From Senegalimassilia anaerobia JC110 (GTDB taxonomy: Bacteria; Actinomycetota; Coriobacteriia; Coriobacteriales; Eggerthellaceae): a DNA stretch of 64,000 nucleotides. Every line of letters starts with the position of its first letter. Within the stretch, counting starts at the first letter, position 1. This document shows positions 26,897-35,518 of this stretch, piece after piece. The position numbers and the translations under genes are program-made. The notes under the pieces are model-generated. The model ran no database searches. It was not told the DNA's origin and worked only from the letters and a program-made list of their open reading frames with translations. The stretch is taken from the NCBI RefSeq assembly GCF_000236865.1, contig NZ_HE611014.1, positions 65,820 through 129,819 on the forward strand, in the 5' to 3' direction.

Positions 26897-28702
26897 TTAG
26901 GCGGCGTTGCGCTTGGCAGTTGCCACGATGGTCTTCACTCCCTTGACGGCCAGCACCACGGCCAGCACGAACAGCAGCACAGCCAGCAGCGCCTGCACGG
27001 CGGGGGCGAAGATGTCGCCGCCCTTCATGATGAGCAGGGTCTTCTGATAGAACGTGATGCCCAGCGACGTGAGCGTGGCCGCCAGCATGAAGCCCATGGG
27101 CACGAAGAACATCTTGTTGTTGCGGCCCGCGTTGCCCAGCCATGCGCACACGGCCAGCAGCGCCAGGGCGGCCAGCAGCTGGTTGGCGGCACCGAACAGC
27201 GGCCAGATGATGGTGTAGCCGGTCATGCCCAGGAACACGCCGATGACCACGGTGATGATAGTGGCGACATAGGGATTCGTCATGACCTTGCGCACGCCCG
27301 TCAGGTCCTCGTGCTTCACATCGACGGGGGTCCACAGCTCCTGGAACATGTAGCGGGCCAGGCGGGTGGCAGTGTCGAGCGAGGTCAGGCAGAACGCGGA
27401 AACGGCCAGGATGAGCAGCGCATATGCCAAGCCCTGCACGTCGGCCAGGCCGGGGATGCATGCGAGCATCTGGGACAGGCCGTCGGCGAAGACGGCGGTC
27501 GGGGAGGCATAGCCGCCCGCGGCGTACTTGCTCCACACGAAGCCGACGGCGCACAGCGAGATGACCGCCAGCAGGCACTCGATGAGCATGCCGCCGTAGC
27601 CGATGGGCTGCGCTTCCGCTTCCCTATCCAGCTGCTTGGACGTGGTACCGGAAGCGACCAGGCTGTGAAAGCCGGAGATGGCGCCGCAGGCGATGGTGAT
27701 GAACAGCGCCGGGAACAGGAATCCCGATGCGGCGGCCTTGTTCGTGATGGCCTTGCCGGCCTGGTCGACGAGGGCCTGGCCCGTGGAGGCATCGAACGCG
27801 GCGTTCGTGGCGACGAAGCCGGTGAACGCAGGGATCTGCAGGTTCGAGGCGGCGCCCATAAGGGATGCGCCCACGATGCCGATGACGGCCAGCAAGATCA
27901 TGCCGTACAGCAGGTAGCTGGACAGGTAGTCGCGGGGCTGCAGCAGGATCCACACGGGAGCGACCGATGCGATCAGGATGTACACGCCCAGGATGATCAT
28001 CCACGTGTTGTAATCCAGCGACAGGGAGATGCCCATGAGCGGCAGGTTGTAGCCGATGGCCACCATGATGACGATCAGCACGATGGCGGAGGCGATGTTC
28101 ACCGGGCCGGGGATGTTGCGGCCGCGCGTGAGGATGCCGTAGACGACGGCGACGCCGATGAAGATCACCGAGATCATGGCCGTCTGCTGGTTGGCCAGGT
28201 TCGTGGCCGCCTTCGTGCCGTCCAGATCGGGTACCACGGCGAACGTGTTCGCCACGATGGAGGCGAACGCGGCCACCACCAGCAGCAACGTCAGGTACGC
28301 GAAGATGCAGAACAGCTTCTTCGCCGTGTTGTCGATGTTCTCCGCGACCACGACGGCCAGCGTCTGGCCCTTATGGCGCAGCGACGCGAACAAACTGCCG
28401 AAGTCGTGCATGGCACCGAAGAAGATGCCGCCGATGAGCACCCACAGCAGCACGGGCACCCAGCCGAACACGGCCGCCTGGATGGGGCCGTTGATGGGGC
28501 CGGCGCCGGCGATGGACGAGAAATGATGACCCAGCACCACGTACGGCGGCGCGGGAACGTAGTCAACGCCGTCTTCCAGTTCGTGCGCCGGAGTCGGATT
28601 CTTGGGATCGACCCCCCATTGCTTCGCCAGCCATCCGCCATAGAAGATATAGCCGATGACCAAGATGACCGCAGCAACAAGGAGGATAAGCAATGCGTTC
28701 AT
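26897..28702 (-). CDS. cstA: Carbon starvation protein CstA family transporter
   Basis: A 601-residue integral membrane protein with about sixteen hydrophobic segments. The family hallmark GHHFSSIAGAGPI is at about residues 59-71, and FHSLVASGTTSKQLDRE lies in the centre. E. coli relatives CstA and BtsT take up peptides or pyruvate; the actual substrate here is unknown. It is about 100 residues shorter than E. coli CstA, as in clostridial and actinobacterial forms. It lies 30 bases after the unknown gene at 28733, so the two are probably cotranscribed. Confidence 0.92.
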   Translation of the reverse strand: MNALLILLVAAVILVIGYIFYGGWLAKQWGVDPKNPTPAHELEDGVDYVPAPPYVVLGHHFSSIAGAGPINGPIQAAVFGWVPVLLWVLIGGIFFGAMHDFGSLFASLRHKGQTLAVVVAENIDNTAKKLFCIFAYLTLLLVVAAFASIVANTFAVVPDLDGTKAATNLANQQTAMISVIFIGVAVVYGILTRGRNIPGPVNIASAIVLIVIMVAIGYNLPLMGISLSLDYNTWMIILGVYILIASVAPVWILLQPRDYLSSYLLYGMILLAVIGIVGASLMGAASNLQIPAFTGFVATNAAFDASTGQALVDQAGKAITNKAAASGFLFPALFITIACGAISGFHSLVASGTTSKQLDREAEAQPIGYGGMLIECLLAVISLCAVGFVWSKYAAGGYASPTAVFADGLSQMLACIPGLADVQGLAYALLILAVSAFCLTSLDTATRLARYMFQELWTPVDVKHEDLTGVRKVMTNPYVATIITVVIGVFLGMTGYTIIWPLFGAANQLLAALALLAVCAWLGNAGRNNKMFFVPMGFMLAATLTSLGITFYQKTLLIMKGGDIFAPAVQALLAVLLFVLAVVLAVKGVKTIVATAKRNAA

Positions 28703-28732
28703 GGAACCCTCTTCTGTTTTGCGTTTCCGTTG

Positions 28733-29461
28733 CTAGGAACGCGGCAGCAGGTTGGCCTCCAACGTGGTTTTCAGCTGCTTGCCCGCCGCGTTCGTTATCA
28801 CGCGGTTCGCAGAGAGGTCGGCGACGGCCACCCGAAGGTCGGCCCAGCCGCGGATGCCCAGGGCGAAGTTCTTGCGGAAGCGCGTTTTGCGCACCGCCTT
28901 CGCCGCTTCCTGGGTGCAGGAATCCGCAACGATCACCAGGGATATGGCCGAGGACATATGGTTCGGCTTAGGAACCACCTTTTTGAGCCCATCGTGTTCC
29001 ATGAACGACACAAGATCGCGCACCTGAGTTTCGTCCAAGGCATCGGCGAGGACGAAGAACAGATACTCATGCGTGTCGACTTCCCATAGCTTCGCGCTTT
29101 TGACCAGCACATACTTTTCGCCATAGGAATGGAACTCGGCATACCCGGGGAAGGTGCGACCGGCGTACTCGTATCCCCGTCGCACATCGAACCATTGCTC
29201 GTGTGCAGCGAGAATACGCTTCAGCACCAAGTGTTTTTCGTCCTTTGCCCGGGAGGGTTGCTCCTCGGACCGAAGGGCTGGCTCCCCAACGCGCACGGCG
29301 GCCTGTTCCTCCGCCTTGCGCCTGGATTTTCCCGAAGCATCCGTCTGTTCGACTGGATGGCCGGTGCCTTTGACACCTGTCTGAATAGCCGTTCGATCGC
29401 TCAAAAACCCGCAAACTCCTTCAGCATCTTGCCTAGCTCCGCGTCTTGCGTGCTTTTTCAT
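28733..29461 (-). CDS. Conserved-looking protein of unknown function upstream of cstA
   Basis: A soluble protein of about 242 residues. The first 75 residues are basic and low in complexity; the well-formed part starts near KHLVLKRILAAHEQWFDV and contains many aromatic residues (GYEYAGRTFPGYAEFHSYGEKY), then a stretch ending in ALGIRGWADLRVAVADL. I do not recognise a domain. The start is uncertain: the frame stays open upstream, but a terminator (29591-29622) lies in that extension, so I use the first ATG after the AT-rich promoter-like zone at about 29470-29520. No clear ribosome binding site. It lies 30 bases ahead of cstA. Confidence 0.55.
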   Translation of the reverse strand: MKKHARRGARQDAEGVCGFLSDRTAIQTGVKGTGHPVEQTDASGKSRRKAEEQAAVRVGEPALRSEEQPSRAKDEKHLVLKRILAAHEQWFDVRRGYEYAGRTFPGYAEFHSYGEKYVLVKSAKLWEVDTHEYLFFVLADALDETQVRDLVSFMEHDGLKKVVPKPNHMSSAISLVIVADSCTQEAAKAVRKTRFRKNFALGIRGWADLRVAVADLSANRVITNAAGKQLKTTLEANLLPRS

Positions 29462-29590
29462 TGTAGTGCTTTGGTAGGATTTTAAAGACTGAAAAGGTAC
29501 ACGTTTTCCAAAATAATGATGAAAAGCATTCATGGCAAACATTGGGAATCGAAGGGTTTTGCGCATATGCACAAAACCCGGTGAACGCAA

Positions 29591-29622
29591 AAACGCCCGG
29601 AAGGCGAACCTTCCGGGCGTTT
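29591..29622 (-). terminator. Terminator after the class I aldolase gene
   Basis: A perfect 14-bp stem with loop CGAA. On the minus strand the stem ends in a run of five T. It lies about 110 bases beyond the aldolase stop and separates it from the cstA unit. Confidence 0.85.
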
Positions 29623-29730
29623 GGTTATCCGTTGTCGGGGGCCAACGGCCCACCTGCCCGCAAGCTGTGCCGATTCGGCAGGGATGCTTGCGACAACGTT
29701 ATCGGTTTTGCCTTCGATTAGGCGGGACTG

Positions 29731-30681
29731 TTAGTCCTCCCAAGCGAAGTCGGCCTCGCCGTTGAACACCTTCAGGGCATCGGCAACGGTATAGTCGGCC
29801 AGCGTGATGGCGCTGATGGCCTTGGTCAGGCGGACAGCCTCGTCCAGGCTGCGCTGGTGGATGTTGCGGCCGGTGGCGTTGCCGTCTGCGCCGCCCACGT
29901 GGATCTGGTCGTGCAGCTGGGTCAGGAACGTCTCGGCATCAACGGTGGAACCGCCGGCGCAAACCAGGCCCGTGCGGCCTGCTGCCATGGAGGCGACCTT
30001 CAGGGCCTCGGCGGCCGTGCGCTTGTCGTCGCCCTCGGGCTTGGGCGGGTTGACCTTCACGAAGTCGGCGCCCAGGCACAGCGCGACGCCGGCGGCGCCG
30101 GCGATCAGGTCCGGGTCCTTCTCAGCGGTGACGGCCTTGCCGCGCGGGTAGATCCACAGCACGACCAGCAGGCCGTTGGCGTGGGCGGCGGCGATGAGCT
30201 CGCCGGCCTCGGCCAGCATGGTGGACTCGTACTCGCTGCCCAGGTAAATGGTGTAGCCCAGGCCCACGATGTTCACGCCGTTGTCGCGCATGGCGAGCAC
30301 GGCCTCCAGGTCGTACAGCTGCGGGCTGTACGGATCTTCCTGGGCGGTCTTGACCAGGTTGGTCTTGGAGTTCATCTTCACCAGGTAGTTGATGTTGGGG
30401 TAATCGGCGGCATACTGCGCGATAAGACCACGCTGGCCAGCCAAAACGCCGCACACGCCCTGATCGCCGATCTTGAAGAGGTGCTCCGGCTCGGCATCGG
30501 CGATGTCGATGCCCTCGCCGTAGAAGTCCTTGTTCAGGTGCTCAACCTTCTGGTCGCACGCGAACAGCATGAGACGGCCCGTGCCACGGGTTGCCTTCAT
30601 GTAGTTGTCGACGTACGTCTCGCGGACGTCCGCCAGGACGTCGGCAGGTACCTTCACCTGGTCGCGAGTGATCTTGGGCAT
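29731..30681 (-). CDS. Class I aldolase of the archaeal fructose-bisphosphate aldolase / DhnA type
   Basis: A 316-residue (beta/alpha)8 aldolase. Family marks are FACDQKVEHL near residue 40, the WIYPRG motif (YPRG supplies the acid/base Tyr) and GADFVKVNPP with the Schiff-base Lys. Members cleave fructose 1,6-bisphosphate or act in aromatic or sugar-phosphate routes. With the Lys and Tyr intact it should be active; a glycolytic role is likely but not proven. Start at the ATG with AAGGAGG six bases upstream. Monocistronic. Confidence 0.85.
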   Translation of the reverse strand: MPKITRDQVKVPADVLADVRETYVDNYMKATRGTGRLMLFACDQKVEHLNKDFYGEGIDIADAEPEHLFKIGDQGVCGVLAGQRGLIAQYAADYPNINYLVKMNSKTNLVKTAQEDPYSPQLYDLEAVLAMRDNGVNIVGLGYTIYLGSEYESTMLAEAGELIAAAHANGLLVVLWIYPRGKAVTAEKDPDLIAGAAGVALCLGADFVKVNPPKPEGDDKRTAAEALKVASMAAGRTGLVCAGGSTVDAETFLTQLHDQIHVGGADGNATGRNIHQRSLDEAVRLTKAISAITLADYTVADALKVFNGEADFAWED

Positions 30682-30959
30682 GATGTTCCTCCTTATAGGA
30701 TGCAAGTTCCAAGAAAACGGCGCAGCACGCGCCGCATGTCTGGGTTCATTTTAACGAAGCGGCAACCCCGCCGCGCCTATCCACGGAAAAAAGCCGCGAC
30801 CAGCTCGGCAAGCGGCCACTCGCCGGAGCTTTCCCACCGCTGAGGACGCCAGGCGCAAGGGTACCCGGCATAGGCCCTCCCCCAGCAACCTCAGGGGATA
30901 GAAAGCAAAGCTCCCGAGATAGAAACCAAAAACCTCCGGGATGCCAGCAAAGTCAGCGA

Positions 30960-31059
30960 GGGGCCCTGCGGTGCGTCGTATCGCCCTGAAGCAAGCAGGC
31001 ATTGGCCTTTGGGCCATGCCTGCGCAGCTGAAGGGCGAGACGGCGTGCCGCAGGGCCCC
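30960..31059. ncRNA. 100-base multi-stem hairpin, possible structured RNA or repeat element
   Basis: Three nested stems: a perfect 12-bp outer stem (30960-30971 with 31048-31059), a six-bp middle stem (30982-30987 with 31032-31037), and an inner stem of eight plus four pairs with one bulge (30995-31007 with 31012-31023). No U-run follows on either strand and no gene overlaps. It lacks the GNAR-loop core of signal recognition particle RNA and tmRNA features. It may be a small RNA, an mRNA 3' structure or a dispersed palindromic repeat. Confidence 0.4.
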
Positions 31060-31074
31060 GCAACGTCGAGTAAG

Positions 31075-31098
31075 TCCGCTTGCCGACAGGCAAGCGGA
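31075..31098 (-). terminator. Hairpin directly after the TM2 protein gene
   Basis: A ten-bp perfect stem with loop GACA starts five bases beyond the stop codon. There is no U-run, so it may act as a 3' stability hairpin or a weak terminator of the three-gene membrane operon. Confidence 0.5.
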
Positions 31099-31102
31099 AC
31101 AG

Positions 31103-31885
31103 TTAGAACCATTCTCGTTTGTTGATGACGTACATCTGCTCGAATTCGGTTTGGGACTTCGATAGATAGAAGATGCCCTCGACGATGGCGATGACCCAAA
31201 TGGCCCATGAAGCCACCGACAACGTGAGGATGCCGCCCAAGATGGACGTGCCCAGCATGATGAAGCCCGAGGTGTTGTAGCCCAGGTAGAACTTGTGCAC
31301 GCCGAGCCAGCCTAGGAACAGCGCGAGCAAGCCTGCCGCCACATGGTCCTTTTCGCCGACCGCGGGCGCGACGTAGGGCTGTTGGTACCCGTATTGCGCC
31401 TGCTGACCGTACGGGTTCTGCGGCGGCACGGACCCGTAGCCTGGCTGCGCCCCATACGGCTGCTGGGTCGCCTGCGCTTGCGGCTGAGGTTGCGCGTACG
31501 GCGACCCTTGCTGGGGCGCGGCGTACGGCTGGGCCGGCTGCTGGGCGCCGGGTTGCTGCACGTAGGGCTGGCCCTGCGCCTGTTGCGCATCGGGCTGCCA
31601 AGCGGTGGCTGGCGGAGTCGGCTGCTGAGGCTGCGGTTGCGAGCCAAACGATGCCGGCTGAGCAGGCTGAGCGGCATACGACGCCTGCTGCGCCTGAGCA
31701 TACGGCTGCGGCTGCGATTGCGCCCCCTGCGAATCAACGGGCGCGTCCGCAGGCTGCGCGTATGGCTGCGGTTGTTCGGACGCCATGCGCAGACGTGCTG
31801 CGTCGAGGCGTTCCTGTGCGGCCTTCAACTGCGCCTCGGCGGCGGCAAGCTCGTCGGCTGCGCTGCGTTCGTTCATCGAATCCAT
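31103..31885 (-). CDS. TM2-domain membrane protein with long Gln/Pro-rich N-terminus
   Basis: A 260-residue protein. Residues 1-35 form a short helical segment, about 36-185 are a Q/P/A/Y-rich disordered stretch with repeated QPYAQ/QQPYG units, and the TM2 domain follows: HVAAGLLALFLGWLGVHKFY, a polar turn (LGYNTSG) and a second hydrophobic hairpin. TM2 proteins are small two-helix membrane proteins of mostly unknown role. AAAGGA precedes the ATG. Third gene of an operon with the VTT and PRC-barrel genes, gap ten bases. Confidence 0.85.
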   Translation of the reverse strand: MDSMNERSAADELAAAEAQLKAAQERLDAARLRMASEQPQPYAQPADAPVDSQGAQSQPQPYAQAQQASYAAQPAQPASFGSQPQPQQPTPPATAWQPDAQQAQGQPYVQQPGAQQPAQPYAAPQQGSPYAQPQPQAQATQQPYGAQPGYGSVPPQNPYGQQAQYGYQQPYVAPAVGEKDHVAAGLLALFLGWLGVHKFYLGYNTSGFIMLGTSILGGILTLSVASWAIWVIAIVEGIFYLSKSQTEFEQMYVINKREWF

Positions 31886-31895
31886 AGCGTTTCCT

Positions 31896-32777
31896 TTACC
31901 TTTTCTTCCCCAACTTCTCGACCACGCCCATCAGCTGCTCGCGGAAGATCACGCACACCACCGCGACCACAGCCAGCACCGCGAGCATGACGATGCTCTG
32001 CCACACGTTTCCATCAACCAGGCCGCTTGCCGCATACGTGGAGACCAGGATGCCCGGGATGCGGCCGATGTTGGACAGCAGCAGGAACGTGCGCATGCGC
32101 ATATCGGTCAACGGCACCAGGTACGTGAAGATGTCCTTCGGCATACCGGGGATGAGGAACAGCACGAACACGATGAGCTCCAGCTTGCCGGACCGCTCGA
32201 AACGATCGAACTTATCCATCCACTTCTCGGACACCATATCCTTCACGAACGGCGCGCCCAAGCGGTGCACCACCATGAACACGAACGCACTCGACAAGAT
32301 GCTGCCCAGCAAGATGACCAGGCCGCCTATCCAAGGACCGTAGAGCATGCCGGCGGCCATCTGTGTGGCCTCGCCGGGGATGAACGCCACCACGATCTGC
32401 AGGAACTGCAGCGCCAGCAAGATGAGGAAGCCCATGGGACCGGCGTTGCGTACGCTGTCGATGACCTGGTCGATGCCGCCGGGCTCGAACATCATGTGGA
32501 TGTAGGGCCACACCAACCAGCTGACCAGGCTTACAATGCCGACGAACGCCGCCAGGCCCACGATCTTGAAGATATCGCCGCGGCGCACAGGCCTGCCGCG
32601 CACCTGCGTTTCCTCGTTTGCTTTCTGTTGCAGCTCTTCCTTGCGCTCATGCGCGCGCTCGCGAAGACCCTGATGCTGCCTTTGCTCGCGCTTCTTCTTA
32701 CGGGCCGCCTTGTTCTTGCGCTTGACGGCGCCCCTTTTGCGGGTGTTCGATTGCGCTCTTGCTTCCTTGCGCTTCAA
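31896..32777 (-). CDS. TVP38/TMEM64 (VTT, DedA-like) membrane protein
   Basis: A 293-residue integral membrane protein. The first 65 residues are extremely basic (Lys/Arg in about every second position) and probably cytosolic or phosphate-binding. About six membrane segments follow, with the VTT signature VVAFIPGEATQMAAGMLYGP and a second re-entrant motif IPGMPKDIFTYLVPL. Family members are involved in lipid scrambling or membrane homeostasis. The start is a TTG with only a weak GTGGG site, so the N-terminus could be shorter. It lies between the PRC-barrel and TM2 genes. Confidence 0.85.
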   Translation of the reverse strand: MKRKEARAQSNTRKRGAVKRKNKAARKKKREQRQHQGLRERAHERKEELQQKANEETQVRGRPVRRGDIFKIVGLAAFVGIVSLVSWLVWPYIHMMFEPGGIDQVIDSVRNAGPMGFLILLALQFLQIVVAFIPGEATQMAAGMLYGPWIGGLVILLGSILSSAFVFMVVHRLGAPFVKDMVSEKWMDKFDRFERSGKLELIVFVLFLIPGMPKDIFTYLVPLTDMRMRTFLLLSNIGRIPGILVSTYAASGLVDGNVWQSIVMLAVLAVVAVVCVIFREQLMGVVEKLGKKR

Positions 32778-32799
32778 TTAGCCCACTTCGCTTTCCGGC

Positions 32800-33744
32800 T
32801 TAGTCGCCGTTTCGTGCCTTGTCGTACTCGTCTTTGAACGCGGCGAACATGTTCTTCTTTTTCGGGGCGGCCTTCTTCTTGGTGCTCGAGGCCTTGCTCG
32901 AAGAAGATGCCTTGTTTGCGGAAGCGACCTTCTTCTGCCCATCCGACGGAGCCACGGCCTTGTCATATTCGGCTTTGAAGTCCTGGAACATGTGCTTGGA
33001 CTTGCTGATCTGCTTGCCCGTGGCGTACGCGCCCTTGTTGACCGCCTCGCCGGTTGCGGCGGCCGCCTTGCTGACCACGGGTTTCGCCTTGTCGACGGTG
33101 GTTTGCACCTTGTCGACGGCGACGGCGGTTGCAGCGCCGGCCTTCTCGGCCACGCCGCCCTCGCTGTTCAGGTTCGCCACCTGGGGGGAGACGAGCATAG
33201 CGCCAAGCTGCACCTCTTCGCCCTCCATACCCTCGGCGCCCATGTTGGCCAGCGCGGCGCCCATGCCGCGCTTGAAGCCGCGCACCATGTCGGCGGGGAT
33301 GGTGCGCTTGCCCAGCAGGGCGTTCGATGTTGCGCCGTTGTCGGTTTCGAAGCAATCCACCGTGCCCGTGAGGCGGTTGAACGTGACGTTGCCCACGATG
33401 CCGTAGGACTCGCCGTCCTCGCTCATAACGGGAAGGCCCACCCACAGCACGCAGTCGTCCCAGTTCAGGCCTTCTTTCTTGCAATAGGCCTTGCCGCTTG
33501 CGGCGGCATCGGGGCGGATGATGACGCGGCCGTCCACCAGGTCGTAGCCGTCGATGGGGACGAACACGTCGGCGCGATGGAACATCCATAGCAGGTCGGG
33601 GCGCTTCACCACGAAGCCGATGACGCGTTTCTCCTTCGGGTGGAACACGAAGCGGCGGATCTTGCCGATGCGCTTCGTGCCCTTCTTGCCGCCCAGAACG
33701 CGCGTGCCGGTCAGCTCATGGGTGGTGATGAGTTTGCTTGCCAT
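32800..33744 (-). CDS. PRC-barrel domain protein with Lys/Ala-rich tail
   Basis: A 314-residue cytoplasmic protein. Two PRC-barrel-like modules occupy about 1-165 (KRIGKIRRFVFHPKEKRVIGF and SYGIVGNVTFNRLTGTV). The tail is Ala/Lys/Ser-rich and contains the same motif twice: MFQDFKAEYDKA and MFAAFKDEYDKA at the very end. PRC barrels often act in RNA processing or as small adaptors. Start at the ATG with AAGGGG seven bases upstream. First gene of the operon with VTT and TM2 genes; function unknown. Confidence 0.75.
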   Translation of the reverse strand: MASKLITTHELTGTRVLGGKKGTKRIGKIRRFVFHPKEKRVIGFVVKRPDLLWMFHRADVFVPIDGYDLVDGRVIIRPDAAASGKAYCKKEGLNWDDCVLWVGLPVMSEDGESYGIVGNVTFNRLTGTVDCFETDNGATSNALLGKRTIPADMVRGFKRGMGAALANMGAEGMEGEEVQLGAMLVSPQVANLNSEGGVAEKAGAATAVAVDKVQTTVDKAKPVVSKAAAATGEAVNKGAYATGKQISKSKHMFQDFKAEYDKAVAPSDGQKKVASANKASSSSKASSTKKKAAPKKKNMFAAFKDEYDKARNGD

Positions 33745-33765
33745 GGAAATCCCCTTATACAGCAT

Positions 33766-33809
33766 GAAGCGGCGCGCCGAAACCTGCCTAAGGCCGGACA
33801 CGCCGCTTC
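33766..33809 (-). terminator. Hairpin between the YtxH and PRC-barrel genes
   Basis: Nine-bp perfect arms (33766-33774 with 33801-33809) enclose a 26-base loop 24 bases beyond the YtxH stop. The large loop and the absence of a U-run make this a weak terminator candidate. Confidence 0.35.
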
Positions 33810-33832
33810 GGTATCACGATTGGAATAGGATG

Positions 33833-34327
33833 CTATTCGGCCTTCGGCTCCTCGGCCTGCTCAGCTGCCTCGGCGACCGCTTCCGCAGCGGGCTCGACGG
33901 CCTCGGCCACGGCCTCGACGACCTGCTCGGTTGCCTGACCGGTTTCCTCGGCGTTCTTGGCCACCTGGGAAGCGATGCGCTGGCGCGCAGCTTCGATCTT
34001 GTCACGCAGCTCGTCGTTGTCCTGAGTGAAGGACGGCTTCAGGTTGCTGGCCACCTCCTGCACGCGGGCAGCGGCCTGACCGGCCACTTCCTGGCCTTTG
34101 GCCTGCACGGAAGAGACGACCTCCTGGCCGCGGACGGCAGCGCTCTGATACACCTGCTGGGCGTTCACGCCGGCGTCGGCGCTGATGTTCTGCGCCTGAC
34201 CCCAGGCCTCGTTCACCTTTTCGGCAACCATGGTGCGGGCTTCCTGGCCCGTACGGGGAGCGCACAGCAAAGCCGCCACGGCACCAACGGCTCCACCTGC
34301 GAGAAAGATACCAAGTTTGTTGCTCAT
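33833..34327 (-). CDS. YtxH-domain protein
   Basis: A 164-residue protein with one N-terminal membrane helix (about 5-25, LGIFLAGGAVGAVAALLCAP) and the YtxH hallmark LLCAPRTGQEAR, followed by a long, Ala/Glu/Gln-rich coiled-coil-like region. YtxH proteins are small stress-linked envelope proteins in Gram-positives; their biochemical role is unknown. AGGAGG lies just ahead; the ATG is preferred over a GTG one codon upstream because of spacing. Probably monocistronic. Confidence 0.82.
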   Translation of the reverse strand: MSNKLGIFLAGGAVGAVAALLCAPRTGQEARTMVAEKVNEAWGQAQNISADAGVNAQQVYQSAAVRGQEVVSSVQAKGQEVAGQAAARVQEVASNLKPSFTQDNDELRDKIEAARQRIASQVAKNAEETGQATEQVVEAVAEAVEPAAEAVAEAAEQAEEPKAE

Positions 34328-34462
34328 CACGGCCTCCTAAATATGCGGGACGATCATCTGTGCTGCCATTATACGAGCAAGCCAACAAGGACTTGCCGAC
34401 TTTCCAATACCTGCAGAAAAAGGTTGCCTACTTGTTAGATTGCGAAGAGCCCGGATAAAGCT

Positions 34463-34483
34463 CGGGGGCCGCAAAGGCCCCCG
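34463..34483 (-). terminator. Terminator after the ATP-grasp gene
   Basis: An eight-bp GC stem with a five-base loop lies 13 bases beyond the stop of the ATP-grasp gene, followed on the minus strand by AGCTTTATCC. It likely ends the serS operon. Confidence 0.55.
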
Positions 34484-34495
34484 TTATCTGCCGAT

Positions 34496-35488
34496 TTACG
34501 CGTCCAACGCGCTTTCGACCAGCTCATTGAGAAGATTGGGCAACGTAAGGCCCGCGGCTTTGGCCGCCTGCGCGAACGGGGCCTCGGCGGAGAAGCACGG
34601 GTTCGCCACGGCTTCCAAGATGATGGCCTGCGCGCCATCCCAGATCAGGTCGATGCAGCCGCAGTCGCGCATGCCCAGAGCGCGATAGGTTTCCAGCACC
34701 GCGCGCTCGATCTCGGCACGGATGGCCTGGGCATCGGCCTCGCTCGGGGACAGCGACGCGTTGCGCACGGGAACGTGCAGCTCGACGGCGTCAGAGGCCT
34801 GTCGCGCCGCGGCGTCGTACCAGCCCTCCTTCGCCACGATCTCCACTGGGGGCAGCGCGAAGGCGTTCCAACCCGTGCCGATGACGGGCACGCTCAGCTG
34901 CACGCCCTCGGCCCACGGCTGCACGAGCGCCCGCTCGCAGATCTTCAACGCCTCGCGCAGCGCCTCTGCCAGCTGTTCGGCGTCCTCGACGCGGGAAACG
35001 CCATGGGCGGAGCTGCCGGACGCAGGCTTCACACACAGCGGGAAGCTGACAGGAAAACGGCTTTCCACCTGGGAAAGCGCCGCTTCCATGCCCCACAGCT
35101 CGAACGCGCGGCGCGAAAGCGTCAACGTTTGCGGAACCGTTGCCGTGACCAGGTCCTCCGTGAGGTTGTGGTACGCCTGGAGCGCCTCGGCGAGCGCCGC
35201 CTTGTCGTAGGCGAGGCGGCACACCGCCGCGCTGCTGCCAACGCACGGCAGGCCGATCGCGGAGAGCGCGTCCTGGATGTCGCCGGATTCGCCGTCACCG
35301 CCGCGCAGGCAGCTGATGGCCGCATCGGGCTGCGCGCGCAGCAGATCGTCGATGAGGGAGCCGTCCGCCTGGAACAGCTCGGGTTCGTGCTCGGCCTCTT
35401 TCAGCGCCGCCATCACGTCGTTCGCCGCGGCAAGCGAGCGCTCGGCCTCGAACGCGCCGCCTGCGATCACCGCTATCTTCAAGCCCAT
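34496..35488 (-). CDS. Divergent D-alanine-D-alanine-ligase-like ATP-grasp enzyme
   Basis: A 330-residue protein with the Ddl layout: an N-terminal domain (IAVIAGGAFEAERSL, then CLRGGDGESGDIQDAL) and the ATP-grasp fold with CVKPASGSSAHGV. It departs from true Ddl where substrate and magnesium are held: the usual EVNTxPG reads EAVANPCFS. It is therefore probably a paralogue joining another pair of substrates, or an impaired enzyme. AAAGGAGG precedes the ATG. It lies 30 bases after the small CphA-N-like gene, in the operon headed by serS. Confidence 0.75.
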   Translation of the reverse strand: MGLKIAVIAGGAFEAERSLAAANDVMAALKEAEHEPELFQADGSLIDDLLRAQPDAAISCLRGGDGESGDIQDALSAIGLPCVGSSAAVCRLAYDKAALAEALQAYHNLTEDLVTATVPQTLTLSRRAFELWGMEAALSQVESRFPVSFPLCVKPASGSSAHGVSRVEDAEQLAEALREALKICERALVQPWAEGVQLSVPVIGTGWNAFALPPVEIVAKEGWYDAAARQASDAVELHVPVRNASLSPSEADAQAIRAEIERAVLETYRALGMRDCGCIDLIWDGAQAIILEAVANPCFSAEAPFAQAAKAAGLTLPNLLNELVESALDA

Positions 35489-35518
35489 TTCGGGCCTCCT
35501 TTCCCTGTATGTTGCGCG

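Larger units (their letters stand above)
30682..31102. other. Intergenic region with a long structured inverted repeat
   Basis: About 420 bases between two minus-strand genes. The part next to the aldolase is plain. At 30891-30950 two AGATAGAAA-type units repeat imperfectly. The inverted repeats at 30960-31059 and 31075-31098 are listed separately. Confidence 0.5.

Noticed and set aside
29462-29653. N-terminal extension of the unknown gene upstream of cstA
   Set aside because: The extension runs through the aldolase terminator and has no ribosome binding site.
30960-31059. Signal recognition particle RNA or tmRNA
   Set aside because: The conserved SRP apical core (GGAAG-type asymmetric loop) and tmRNA tRNA-like ends are absent.
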